Assembly: GCA_030765455.1 (NCBI GenBank)
Contig: JAVCCM010000067.1
Span: forward strand, 1 to 64,000
Length of the DNA stretch: 64,000 nt
Direction: 5' to 3'
Origin: Candidatus Electryonea clarkiae
Lineage (GTDB): Bacteria > Electryoneota > Electryoneia > Electryoneales > Electryoneaceae
Both the position numbers and the translations under genes were made by a program. The notes under the pieces were generated by a model. It made no database searches, was not told the DNA's origin, and worked only from the letters and a program-made list of their open reading frames with translations. Positions 24,738 through 34,700 of the stretch are shown here, piece after piece; positions within the stretch are counted from its first letter, which is position 1, and every line of letters begins with the position of its first letter.

Positions 24738-26099
24738 ATGATTCGCACAGTACTACTAACCGGTTCAAACGGATTTCTTGGCAGCCATATCGCCGATGCC
24801 TTGTTAAGGAATGATTACAAAGTTCGCGCAATGGTGCGACCGACTTCTGACCTTACCTGGCTGGAACAAAAGCCGGTCAGTTATGTTTATGCCTCCCTGA
24901 ATGATCCTGAGTCCCTGAAAAAAGCTGTGGAAGGAGTTGATGCCGTCATCCACAATGCTGCTGTAGTCTCATCGGATAACAAGTATCACTACTACAAGCA
25001 TAATACCGAAGGAACCAGGAACCTGGCAGAAGCTGTTCTGGATAAGGCGCCGGATATAGAACGGTTCGTCTTCGTCTCCAGCCAGGCAGCTGGCGGTCCG
25101 ACAGAAAATCAGGATCCACGAAAAGAAGATGTTCTTCCACAACCGGTAACAGATTATGGACACAGTAAACTCTTGGCAGAGAATCATCTGCGAAAGTTCA
25201 AAGACCTGCTTCCGATATCCATAATCCGCCCACCGGCATTATATGGACCTCGCGATACGGCATGGTTGACATTTTTCAAATTGATATCGAGAGGAATAAT
25301 GCCCCTGGTGGGTCGAAGACGGGAATTGACTTTGACACATGGGCAGGACGCAGCCAGGCAGGTATTGCTCCAGTTGGAGAAAAAAGAAGCGATAGGCGAT
25401 ATTTTTCATTCAGCACCTTTTGAACCGACAACATTTGAAGAATTTGGCAGGTGTATCGCAAAAGTGCTTGGTGTAACACCTAAAGTTTTTGTCGTCGAGG
25501 ATATTCTTATAAAGACTGTTTATCCCATAATCTATCCTGCATTTGGTATTTTTAAGATAAAACCGCCCTTCAGGAAGGATAAGGTTGTCGATGCATTGGT
25601 TAAGAGATGGACGATCAACGGCGAAAAAGCGCATGACCTTCTGGGCTTCGAGGGACGATTGCCGTTAATGGCTGGAGTGGGACAGACAGTGGAATGGTAT
25701 AGATGGAAAGGTTGGTTGCAATCCCCCCGTGACCGGTTGAAAGCGAGAGGTGGGTCTGTTACAAAATCTCGTCAGGTTGAAAATCACAAGGTTCAATATG
25801 ATCCTTCCTGCGATCTGTGCGCCCTAGCGATCGACGGCGAAGTTAAAACTGTAAAACATTACGAGGATGATGATTTTATAATCGTTGATTGTCTGATCTG
25901 CCGTGAACCTATGGCTGTACTGAAAAATCACCGTGCTCATTTTACAGATGAAGAGAAAGACCGTCTCGACCAGATTTTTGTTAATGTTTTAGATAAAAAA
26001 TATTACACGGATTATGAACAGCGCCGCATTCCAGAACACGCGCATGTACATTGCCGCTCACATCGCCACGCCCTCCCCTGGCAAAAAAGACCTGAATAG
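24738..26099 (+). CDS. NAD-dependent epimerase/dehydratase (extended SDR) fused to a HIT-like domain
   Basis: 453 aa. Residues 1-330 are an extended short-chain dehydrogenase: TGSNGFLG (8-15), VFVSSQAAGG (Ser114/115), and catalytic Y140-x-x-x-K144 (DYGHSK). The C-terminal about 100 residues look like a HIT-type nucleotide-hydrolase/transferase domain with zinc-like ligands: CDLC (358-361), YEDDDFIIVD, CLIC (385-388), and the histidine-triad-like HAHVH (434-438). I do not know this fusion as a standard architecture. If both parts are active, it could link nucleotide-sugar or isoprenoid-type reduction to nucleotide cleavage (inference). Monocistronic. Confidence 0.85.
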   Translation: MIRTVLLTGSNGFLGSHIADALLRNDYKVRAMVRPTSDLTWLEQKPVSYVYASLNDPESLKKAVEGVDAVIHNAAVVSSDNKYHYYKHNTEGTRNLAEAVLDKAPDIERFVFVSSQAAGGPTENQDPRKEDVLPQPVTDYGHSKLLAENHLRKFKDLLPISIIRPPALYGPRDTAWLTFFKLISRGIMPLVGRRRELTLTHGQDAARQVLLQLEKKEAIGDIFHSAPFEPTTFEEFGRCIAKVLGVTPKVFVVEDILIKTVYPIIYPAFGIFKIKPPFRKDKVVDALVKRWTINGEKAHDLLGFEGRLPLMAGVGQTVEWYRWKGWLQSPRDRLKARGGSVTKSRQVENHKVQYDPSCDLCALAIDGEVKTVKHYEDDDFIIVDCLICREPMAVLKNHRAHFTDEEKDRLDQIFVNVLDKKYYTDYEQRRIPEHAHVHCRSHRHALPWQKRPE

Positions 26100-26207
26100 A
26101 GCTGTATCAAGTTTCAGCTTTCGTATAAGTTTAGAGTCCAAGCTTCAGCTTGCGCGGGTCAAAGAAAGAATTCTTGAACTGTTAAGTTTGTGTCATTCCT
26201 GCGGTTG

Positions 26208-26287
26208 TGTCATTCCTGCGAAGGCAGGAATCCATTGTGTTAATAATATCAAATAGTTACTGGATTCCTGCCTTCGCAGGAATGACA
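26208..26287. repeat. Inverted repeat with perfect 27-bp arms between convergent genes
   Basis: Arms at 26208-26234 and 26261-26287 are exact reverse complements (TGTCATTCCTGCG...AATCCA) around a 26-bp loop. Each arm is itself partly palindromic (CCTGCGAAGGCAGG). A partial direct copy, tgtcattcctgcgg, precedes it at 26191. This is the widespread 'CATTCCTGC' interspersed palindrome. Its position between two gene ends allows a role as a bidirectional transcript end. Confidence 0.8.
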
Positions 26288-26332
26288 CTCTGAGTGTTTA
26301 TTCTCATTCTCAGACACCTGAAGAGCGAATTC

Positions 26333-28600
26333 CTATTTCACCAAAACTATTTTACTCATCTTATTAAACTTACCAGGAGCACTGATGTTCAGGAAATAGA
26401 TACCACTCGCCATCCCTCCAGCATCAAAACTGAATTGACGATACCCACGATCTACAGTCTGATTGAGAAGGACTGCAACTTCTCGACCCAGCAAATCGTA
26501 GATATTAATAAACAGATCGTTTCTATGAGGTAAACCAACAACTACAGTGAGCGATGAGTTGAACGGAATTGGGTATATTCCCACCAACTCCCAATCCCCG
26601 GGTATTTCATTAAAATCAGGATCGTTCACATTACTGAAATAAAATGCGCGGGATTCTGTGGAATAGGTTCGATGATGTACTCGATCTTCAGCATATACCT
26701 GCCATAAATAAGTGTTTTCATAATCAAACTCATCAACAATGAGGAAGGTATCGGAATCAACGGGATAGACCCTGCTGCTATCGAAAACGTGATTAGTTGC
26801 AATCTCAAGCATGTATTGTATTGTGTCCCCCGGCGTGGGATCTGTGGTTCTGTGCCAGGTGAATAAAACGGGCGCTTCATTGTTTATCTCGAAATTCTCT
26901 GGTTCACCAAGATCGAACGAATTGGGCGCTAAACCGTCGCTCAGAATAAACATTGAGGTATCAGTTGAAATCGTAGGCGGCATATGTTCACCCTCGGCTA
27001 TCACCCGCCAATAGTAGAACCTTTCAAAATCTTCAAGCGCAATGGTGATAAACGTGTCAGTACCGGCATTATGTTGCTCTGCACCTTCAAAATTTAGCGA
27101 ATCCAGTTCAGTAATTGAGTTATAAATCTCAAGTGAATAATGAATAATACTGTCACCGGTCAGGTAATCAACCGATGGAAACCATGAAAAATTAACCGGA
27201 GATTCATTCTGTTCGGTGCCGCTATCAGGTGTAGCCAGGTTAAACGAAGCTGATATCGGTTGCCTTGAGAATGGGATAAAATCTTCTTCATCCATGGCCG
27301 AATCCACCGAATCGCCTAATCCCTCCTCATTCTCTATTGGATGATAAGGACCTGATGGATCGCCCCAGTAGCAGTTTTCAGCAGTTATCGTTCCAGTTTT
27401 TTCTATAGACAAGAAACCAACAGCGGCGGGAATATTACCTAAAAAATCACAATTAGAAATATAAACTCGCGTGTTTGCAAATGTAGCTGCTGCTGCACTG
27501 TTGGGAACAAACTCGTCTATGGGTCCATTATTGAGGAAAACACTATTGTAACAATTGATCGTCGGGCCGGAATAAGATGTAAAAATTGAGCTTCGTGGCG
27601 AGTGGTTATTGATAAACAGGTTGTCGTATAAATCGCAATCAGAGCCGAAAAAAATTGTACCACCATATTCTCCCTGGTTTCCTTCAAATCTGTTTCCATA
27701 TACTTCAAGATCTGCAAAATCACCAGCTATGTACATACCACCGCCATGTTCATCTGATATATTCTCGTAAAACAAATTATTACGTACTATCACCATCCAA
27801 ATTGGCTGAGCGTTGCGATTATTTCCGTAGAGATTTATCGCAGCGCCTGCACCATTATTATCACCATCTGCATGATTGTTCCTGAATATGTTATTTTCAA
27901 TCAGAAGTTCACCTCGAACTAAAGCTAATCCACCTCCTCGAGGCGCACTGTTTGAATCAAACAGATTTTCTCGAATGATTAGATTGCTCGTATTCGTGCG
28001 CATCCCCCCACCTGAAGTGGAAGATGAATTGTTGAAAAATGTGTTGTGCACTACCAACATCTGGCTGGAATATACACTTATCCCGCCTACTGATCCTGTC
28101 GATTCATTATCAGTAATCCGATTATTTTGAATTGTCCCGAAGCAGTGGTTTAGATAAACGCCAGCACTGTAAGATGCATTGTTATCGCGTATAACATTGT
28201 TGTACAAGTTAATTTTGGCGCCTTCACATCTAATCCCGCCTCCTCCTTCCCCACTTCTGCCATAAGCGAAAGTCAAACCGATAATATTGACAGTATCGGT
28301 ACCAAGCGAGTCAATTGTCAGGATTCTAAAACTATCCCCCCCTGAAAGAATTGTTTCTTCAATTATAGTTGTGTCTTGATCAAAGAGATATTCGCTGGCA
28401 AGAGTAAGTCCGTGGTCCTCGATTTCAAGCCTTTCTTCATATTCACCCGGAGCGATCAGAAGCGTATCGCCCTGTTCAGATTCATCAATTGCGTCCTGGA
28501 TGGAATTATTGTCCTCGGGGATTCTTATGATGTCTGCCTGAAGAGAGAAAGAGAGAGCTAACAGAAGGACGGACATTAAGGGTAATCGCTGATAATGCAT
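26333..28600 (-). CDS. T9SS-exported right-handed beta-helix protein with Ig/Fn3-like modules
   Basis: 755 aa. The signal peptide (1-22) is followed by a parallel beta-helix (about 25-430) rich in short N-x-F/Y and GGG turns (RDNNASYSAGVYLNHC, NNSSSTSGGGMRTN), as in NosD/PbH1 and polymorphic outer-membrane repeat proteins. Two Fn3/Ig-like modules follow (about 440-660), each with the DPTPGDTIQY-like block also used in the giant protein. A type-A sorting domain ends it (PIPFNSSLTVVVGL, DLLGREV, GIYFLNI, KIVLVK). Probably a surface adhesin or polysaccharide-binding protein; no catalytic residues are evident. ATG start with GAGGGA upstream. Confidence 0.88.
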   Translation of the reverse strand: MHYQRLPLMSVLLLALSFSLQADIIRIPEDNNSIQDAIDESEQGDTLLIAPGEYEERLEIEDHGLTLASEYLFDQDTTIIEETILSGGDSFRILTIDSLGTDTVNIIGLTFAYGRSGEGGGGIRCEGAKINLYNNVIRDNNASYSAGVYLNHCFGTIQNNRITDNESTGSVGGISVYSSQMLVVHNTFFNNSSSTSGGGMRTNTSNLIIRENLFDSNSAPRGGGLALVRGELLIENNIFRNNHADGDNNGAGAAINLYGNNRNAQPIWMVIVRNNLFYENISDEHGGGMYIAGDFADLEVYGNRFEGNQGEYGGTIFFGSDCDLYDNLFINNHSPRSSIFTSYSGPTINCYNSVFLNNGPIDEFVPNSAAAATFANTRVYISNCDFLGNIPAAVGFLSIEKTGTITAENCYWGDPSGPYHPIENEEGLGDSVDSAMDEEDFIPFSRQPISASFNLATPDSGTEQNESPVNFSWFPSVDYLTGDSIIHYSLEIYNSITELDSLNFEGAEQHNAGTDTFITIALEDFERFYYWRVIAEGEHMPPTISTDTSMFILSDGLAPNSFDLGEPENFEINNEAPVLFTWHRTTDPTPGDTIQYMLEIATNHVFDSSRVYPVDSDTFLIVDEFDYENTYLWQVYAEDRVHHRTYSTESRAFYFSNVNDPDFNEIPGDWELVGIYPIPFNSSLTVVVGLPHRNDLFINIYDLLGREVAVLLNQTVDRGYRQFSFDAGGMASGIYFLNISAPGKFNKMSKIVLVK

Positions 28601-28692
28601 AATTCCCTCGAAAGATTTAGTTCTATTGCTTCACACAATTGTAAAGTAACAACTTTTGAGTACTATTGCTAAAAGATTGCAAGAATTTATTA

Positions 28693-31152
28693 TTATCTCA
28701 ATAGCACAATTTTCCGCACCTCATCCATCTTCCCCGGCACACTCGCGTAGATGAAGTAGATTCCGGTGGAAAGTTCATCGGCGTTGAATGTGAATTGATA
28801 GTATCCAACTGAATAGTGTTCATTCGCAAGGACTGCCACTTTTTGTCCTGTTATATTATAAATACTGAGCCTCAATTCGGATGATGCTGGCAATCCTATC
28901 GAAATGGTTGTCGATGAATTGAACGGATTAGGATATACCGATGATATCTCAAATCTTTCAGGTACTGCACTTGGATTTGAAGTTGTTATATCTGTCCAAT
29001 TGACTACTAACGGTCCTGCAGGTTCGCTCTCTCCATCATCGTACAGCGAAATGACCGTGTACTCATAACTACCGTATCCAGCTAATTCGTCTGTATAAGA
29101 TGGATCATCCGAACGACCAATCTCATCACCGTCACGATAGATTTTGTATCGAATGAAATCGTCTATTTCTCCGGCGAGAACATCATAACGACTGTCAGTG
29201 TATTGGACATTCGCTCTAATAAAATAAGTTTCAGTCCAGGGCGACCAGTTTCCACCAGACAATTCCCAGCTCCGGCCATTATCGTCGTTCGCGTCGATAC
29301 CGAGGCTGGTAATATTGTCGATTGAACCAAATCCGACAATAAAATCATCGTCGAAATTGAGCCGTTGATTGTAAAGATCAAGAGTGATCCACTCGCCATC
29401 AGTAACCGGAAGTCCGTTCATCTCCGCTTCGTAGACAGATTCTGCAGAAGGTTCGTCGTCGTTCCAATTGTAGATCTCCGCATTGAACATTCCGCCTTCA
29501 CCGTTAGTAGATATCAGCCATGAAAGTGAATGCAAACGACACGGTTTTTCAGGGGAAAATTGTGTTGCCAGGGTTCCGTCAGGTAAACGGGTGAATCCGG
29601 TTTGGCTCCCATCATCATAGATCAAGTCAACAATATCAACGGGGTAAGGACCTTGCTCCCAAGTGAGGTTTACACTACCATCCTCATCATTCAGATCTGC
29701 CATGAGATTGTATGGTTTCGGGGTGAGATCGATTGTGAATGCCCACGCTAAAGAGTCGCCGTTGGCCCAAGTCATAAGCCCAAAATTATCGGTTGCATAG
29801 ACTCGCCAATAGATTGTGCTGTCGTTTGGAAGTTCTACTTGATCACCAAGTTCAGTAATTGTGAAAGTCGTATCTGTGGTGACAGCATGAAAAGTATTTT
29901 CTTCAGCGAGATCGGGATCGAGCGACCAATCAATATGATAGCTAATAATATCATTTTCGTCATTGTCGGCTGCTTCTGACCAATACAGGGTAACTTCATT
30001 AACTATTACTGTGGAAAAGTTTTGAGGCGCTGAAAGATTGAACTCTTCCGGGGTGCTGGGATCAAGAAGACTTTCAAGCCAGTAAAGTGATCTGCCATGT
30101 AATAAAAGATCTATATCACTATCGCCATCAATATCACCAGCGACCAATTTTTCCTGATCGTTTTCGGCGATCTCATATTCATCAAAATTAAGGTCACCAT
30201 CATTATTTAACAAAACAATACTGCCACTATCAATCTTTATTGCGAATAGATCAATATCCTGGTCGCCATCAATATCAGCCGGACAAATCTTGTATGGTGT
30301 CGAAAATTCTTCAAAGATTGGTTCTTCAATGAATTCAAAATCACCTTGATTTATCCAAAAAGTAGGTACATCTCTCTCTGCTGACGCGACAATATCTATA
30401 AGGCTGTCGGAATTTATTTCAACTGGAAAATAATTATAAATTCCGCCGTAATCTTCCTCAAATATTTGTCCATATATTGAAGAATAATCGCCTAAATTTT
30501 CCCAATAAGATATTAAACTGGCTTCATATTGCATACCTAATACATCATAATCTTGATCATTGTCAACATCTACAATGTGCAGGAGTGATCCACCACTACC
30601 TAATCCGAATTCATGACTTTCAAAGTTTCCATCTCCATCATTTTCCCATACGATTAGGTAGCTATCAACGTTATAGAGACGATGCCACGTAAGAATATCA
30701 TTATCTCCATCTTCGTCAAAATCAATTATCGCAGTTTCCGGACGTTGAAACTCGTAAGCGTGTCCATGATAGAGGTCATGTTCTTCGAAATTCTGATCAC
30801 CATCATTTTCAAACCATCTGAAATCCGGTCTGTTGTGATGTGCCGTAGCCAGATAAAAATCTCCATCAGAATCTAAATCGCCAATGGCGATGGATTGACA
30901 CCAATAGTCCTCATAGATAACATTAACGGTAAATTCTTGTTCTCCATCATTCTCGAACCAGAATATGCCTCTTCCAGCACTTATGATATCCATATCACCA
31001 TCTTCATCGAGATCGAATAAAATAACATCGTAGGTCACAGTATCTTCCATAATTACATGCTCAGTAAACTCAATCTGGGCATAACTGTAATTCGTGAAGA
31101 TGATGAAGTAAAACAGCAGAAGAGAAAATGCTTTAGTGTAGTTGCTTAGCAT
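28693..31152 (-). CDS. T9SS-exported VCBS/FG-GAP repeat protein
   Basis: About 819 aa. A signal peptide ends near SYAQ. Residues about 25-360 contain at least six VCBS/FG-GAP-type blades with calcium-loop sequences (DLDEDGDMDI, DFDEDGDNDI, DVDNDQDYDV, DIDGDQDIDL, DIDGDSDIDL), suggesting a beta-propeller. Ig/Fn3-like modules follow, then a type-A sorting domain (SSVYPNPFNSSTTISIGLP, NITGQKV, GIYFIYA, KIVLLR). I start at ATG 31152, which has GGAGGT seven bases upstream, rather than the in-frame TTG at 31167. Role: cell-surface or secreted binding protein; the ligand is not predictable. Confidence 0.9.
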   Translation of the reverse strand: MLSNYTKAFSLLLFYFIIFTNYSYAQIEFTEHVIMEDTVTYDVILFDLDEDGDMDIISAGRGIFWFENDGEQEFTVNVIYEDYWCQSIAIGDLDSDGDFYLATAHHNRPDFRWFENDGDQNFEEHDLYHGHAYEFQRPETAIIDFDEDGDNDILTWHRLYNVDSYLIVWENDGDGNFESHEFGLGSGGSLLHIVDVDNDQDYDVLGMQYEASLISYWENLGDYSSIYGQIFEEDYGGIYNYFPVEINSDSLIDIVASAERDVPTFWINQGDFEFIEEPIFEEFSTPYKICPADIDGDQDIDLFAIKIDSGSIVLLNNDGDLNFDEYEIAENDQEKLVAGDIDGDSDIDLLLHGRSLYWLESLLDPSTPEEFNLSAPQNFSTVIVNEVTLYWSEAADNDENDIISYHIDWSLDPDLAEENTFHAVTTDTTFTITELGDQVELPNDSTIYWRVYATDNFGLMTWANGDSLAWAFTIDLTPKPYNLMADLNDEDGSVNLTWEQGPYPVDIVDLIYDDGSQTGFTRLPDGTLATQFSPEKPCRLHSLSWLISTNGEGGMFNAEIYNWNDDEPSAESVYEAEMNGLPVTDGEWITLDLYNQRLNFDDDFIVGFGSIDNITSLGIDANDDNGRSWELSGGNWSPWTETYFIRANVQYTDSRYDVLAGEIDDFIRYKIYRDGDEIGRSDDPSYTDELAGYGSYEYTVISLYDDGESEPAGPLVVNWTDITTSNPSAVPERFEISSVYPNPFNSSTTISIGLPASSELRLSIYNITGQKVAVLANEHYSVGYYQFTFNADELSTGIYFIYASVPGKMDEVRKIVLLR

Positions 31153-31246
31153 ATGTAGAACCTCCAATCTTTATCATGATCGTTTAGTATCAACAAACTC
31201 ATCTGTAATTATATTCGTAAATAGTAACGGGTGACAGGTACCCCGA

Positions 31247-31273
31247 CGGGTGATCCGACTGCTTGCTGTCGGG
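31247..31273. repeat. Hairpin family 2, copy 2
   Basis: CGGGTGATCCGACTGCTTGC followed by TGTCGGG matches the reverse complement of 258-284 with few changes. It lies in the 592-bp gap upstream of metH. No riboswitch fold, promoter or ORF is convincing elsewhere in that gap. Confidence 0.55.
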
Positions 31274-31395
31274 TTACTTTCCGATGATGCAAAACTTTCA
31301 AGTACAATAATATAATATTAACTATGCAGTGACATTATAATCAAGTGAAACTCACAAAGCTGTGTCATTCATTTTTGAAAATCAGTGAACTCAGG

Positions 31396-31424
31396 CGGGT
31401 GGCTTGGGCTACTTGTTGTCCAAG
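31396..31424. repeat. Hairpin family 2, copy 3, with altered but paired stem
   Basis: The CGGGTGG flank and the loop pattern CTACTTGTTG are kept relative to the other copies, but the stem is CTTGG/CCAAG instead of CCGAC/GTCGG. Both sides changed together, so pairing is preserved. Confidence 0.45.
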
Positions 31425-31744
31425 TATCTTATGATCAATCTGAAACTTCGTGAAACTCGGCTAATCCTCCCCATCATATAAGCAATTAAGCCGACCATCC
31501 GTACTATTTTGGTGACTTATAGTTGTTTTCAGATTTCTTTCCTCCAGTACTATACATCATAACCGGATTCAAGAAACCAGGAGCACTATTACTCCGATTA
31601 TCCAGAATAAATTCCTTTTTGATTACTCTGTATATCTAGTAATCGTTATTATCAAATTAATGGAATCGTATGAGTTCGAGCAGATGGAAACATAATCCAC
31701 AGTACATGGTATAAATGATTCATATCAACTTTTAAGAGAAGCAT

Positions 31745-34700
31745 ATGTCTATCTCTAAAGATCAAGATAAAATTACAAAGCAAAAGCTGCGGGAATTACT
31801 CAGCCAGAGAATCATTGTGACTGACGGCGCTATTGGTACCGGGCTGGAAGTTCTCCAACCGACCGACGAAGATTTCGGCGGGGAAAGATTTGTCGGCTGC
31901 AATGAAACTTTGAATTTATATGCTCCACATATAGTAGATCAGTTACATAAATCCTATATCGAAGCTGGCGCGGATATTATTGAGACTAATAGTTTCAATG
32001 GTTCCCCAATTGTTATGGAGGAATATGGTATTGCTGATCAAGCGCGGGAAATTGCTAAAAAATCAGCAGAACTGGCTAATATCGCAATTGAACGTTATGC
32101 AGGGGATCGGAAAGTTTTTGTCGCAGGATCAATGGGTCCCGGTACTAAATCCATATCAGTAACAGGAGGGGTAACATTCGATGAGATTTTTGAATGTTAC
32201 AAGGAATATGCTTCCGGATTATTAGAGGGCGGCTCCGACCTTCTCGTCCTTGAAACCGTGCAGGATACCCTGAACCTGAAAGCAGCTATTTTCGGTATCC
32301 GGGCGGCACAGCGTGAACTCGACAGGGATGCTCCCCTTATGGTTTCGGTGACTGTTGAATTAGGCGGCACCATGTTAGCCGGACAGAATATCGAAGCATT
32401 ATATCATTCGCTTTCAGGATTCGACCTATTCTCCCTCGGATTGAATTGTGCCACAGGACCTGTCTTGATGACAGATCATCTGCGCACTCTTTCATCTTTA
32501 TCGAAATTCCCCGTCTCAATCTGGCCAAATGCCGGTTTACCTGACGAAGACGGCAAATACAGTGAGGGACCTGAAGATTTTCGCGAAGTGATCGGAAGAT
32601 TTGCCCGAAATGGATTCTTGAATATTGCAGGCGGTTGCTGTGGCACCACACCTGACCATATTCGAGTAATAAGGGAAACAATTGATGGATTAAAACCTAG
32701 GAGCATTCCAGTTAAAGGTAATTTCCCTGCCCTGTCCGGCAATGAGGCGATGGTTGTGGAAGAGGACAATCGACCTGTATTTGTGGGCGAACGCACCAAT
32801 ACCATAGGGAGCAGGAAATTTAAACGACTGATCAGCGAGGAAAAATGGGATGAAGCTGCCGAGGTTGGTGGCAGCCAGGTACGCAAAGGCGCTATGGTGC
32901 TTGATCTGTGTGCTGCCGATCCGGACAGGGAAGAGGTTGATGACTTTGTAAATGTTCTGAAACCATTACTTCGCAAGGTGAGAGTACCACTTTTCTTAGA
33001 CACTACCGATCCTGAAGTAGTGAAAGCAGCTCTCAAAAGCATTGGTGGCAAACCAGCAATCAATTCTGTCAACCTGGAAGATGGAGGCGAAAGGCTCCGT
33101 GAAATTGCCGGGCTGGCAAAAGAGTATGGAGCTTCGCTTATCTGCGGTTTGATTGATGATGATCCGGATGCTGGAATGGCAGTCACAGTTGAAAGAAAGC
33201 TGGAAGTTGCGGGAAATATATATAGAATCCTTAAGGATGAATTTAATATCCCCGATCAGGATATAATTTTTGACCCCCTTGTTTTTCCAGCCGGCACCGG
33301 GGATCCGAACTATCTTGGTTCTGCAAAGCATACTATCGAGGGAACAAGGAAAATCAAAGAGGTATTTCCTGATTGCCTGACTGTTCTTGGAATTTCTAAC
33401 GTTTCCTTTGGGCTGCCGGTAGCGGGGCGTGAGGCAATAAATTCTGTCTTTCTCTACCTTTGTACCAGGGCAGGGCTCGATATGGCAATTGTTAATACCC
33501 AACGGCTTAAAAGGTATCCGAGTTTATCCGAGGAAGAAATAAAACTGGCTGAAGATGTACTTTTTAATGGCGATTCATCCTCATTAACTTCCTTGACCGA
33601 CCATTTTCGCGGCGTAAAAGTCTCAAGTGGCGAGGATGAATGGGCAGAACTCTCAATTGAAGAAAGAGTCGCGCGTGCTGTGATTGAGGCTCGTCACACT
33701 GGATTAATCGACAATCTTGATAGTCTCCTGATAGACAACAATCCGTTAAGTATTATCAACGGACCATTGATGAAAGGTATGGATGAGGTAGGGAAGCTTT
33801 TCGGAGAGAATAAATTAATCGTTGCTGAAGTCCTCGAATCGGCAGAAGTGATGAAAGCGGCAGTTGACCATTTGCAGAAATTTTTCCCGCCAGGCACTGA
33901 GCAGCAAGCCAAGGGAAAAATGGTACTGGCGACTGTTAAAGGCGATGTCCATGATATAGGCAAAAACCTTGTAGATATGATTATGTCGAATAATGGGTTC
34001 GATATAATAAATCTGGGTATTAAAGTTCCTCCTGAAACAATTATCGACGCTGTACATGAACACAATCCCGACATGATCGGTCTTTCCGGATTATTGGTTA
34101 GAAGCGCACAACAGATGGTTCACACTGCCACAGATCTTTCTGCTGCGGGGATAGACCTTCCTCTCATGGTCGGTGGCGCAGCTTTGACACGAAAGTTTGC
34201 CCTGACTCGTATTGCGCCAGCGTACAATGGAACTGTGTTCTACGCTTCTGAAGCTATGGATGGTTTATCTCTTGGTAACAAGCTGGTTGATGAGGAGAAG
34301 CGAGGTCCATTGATTGATGAATGGAGCAAACGCAGCGCGGAACTAAGAGATAAAGATGATGCACCCAAACCTGCCGCTACCAAACCAATGCTGGATGTCT
34401 CAGATTTTGGATGGATTGAAACAGCAGTACCTGAACCGCCTGACCTGGATCAGCATATTCTGGATACAATGCCTGCTGAGGCGCTCTTTGACATGATAAA
34501 TCCGGTCATGCTTTACAGCAAACATCTCGGGGTGAAGAAATACAATAAACGTTCCAAAGATCCGAACGACACGAAACTGTTAAAATTACAGAACCAGGTC
34601 AGGGAAGTATTTGAACAAGGACTAAAGGAAAGGATATTTGAACCAAAAGCCATTTATCGATGGTTCCAGGCATCTCCAGAAACAGACAAAATTGTTATCG

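Noticed and set aside
31168-31744. Possible B12 or SAM riboswitch upstream of metH
   Set aside because: I searched for the B12-box and the SAM-I core by eye and found neither; only dispersed hairpins are present.
32476-33186. 236-aa ORF antisense to metH
   Set aside because: Opposite the conserved pterin-binding domain; composition typical of an antisense shadow.
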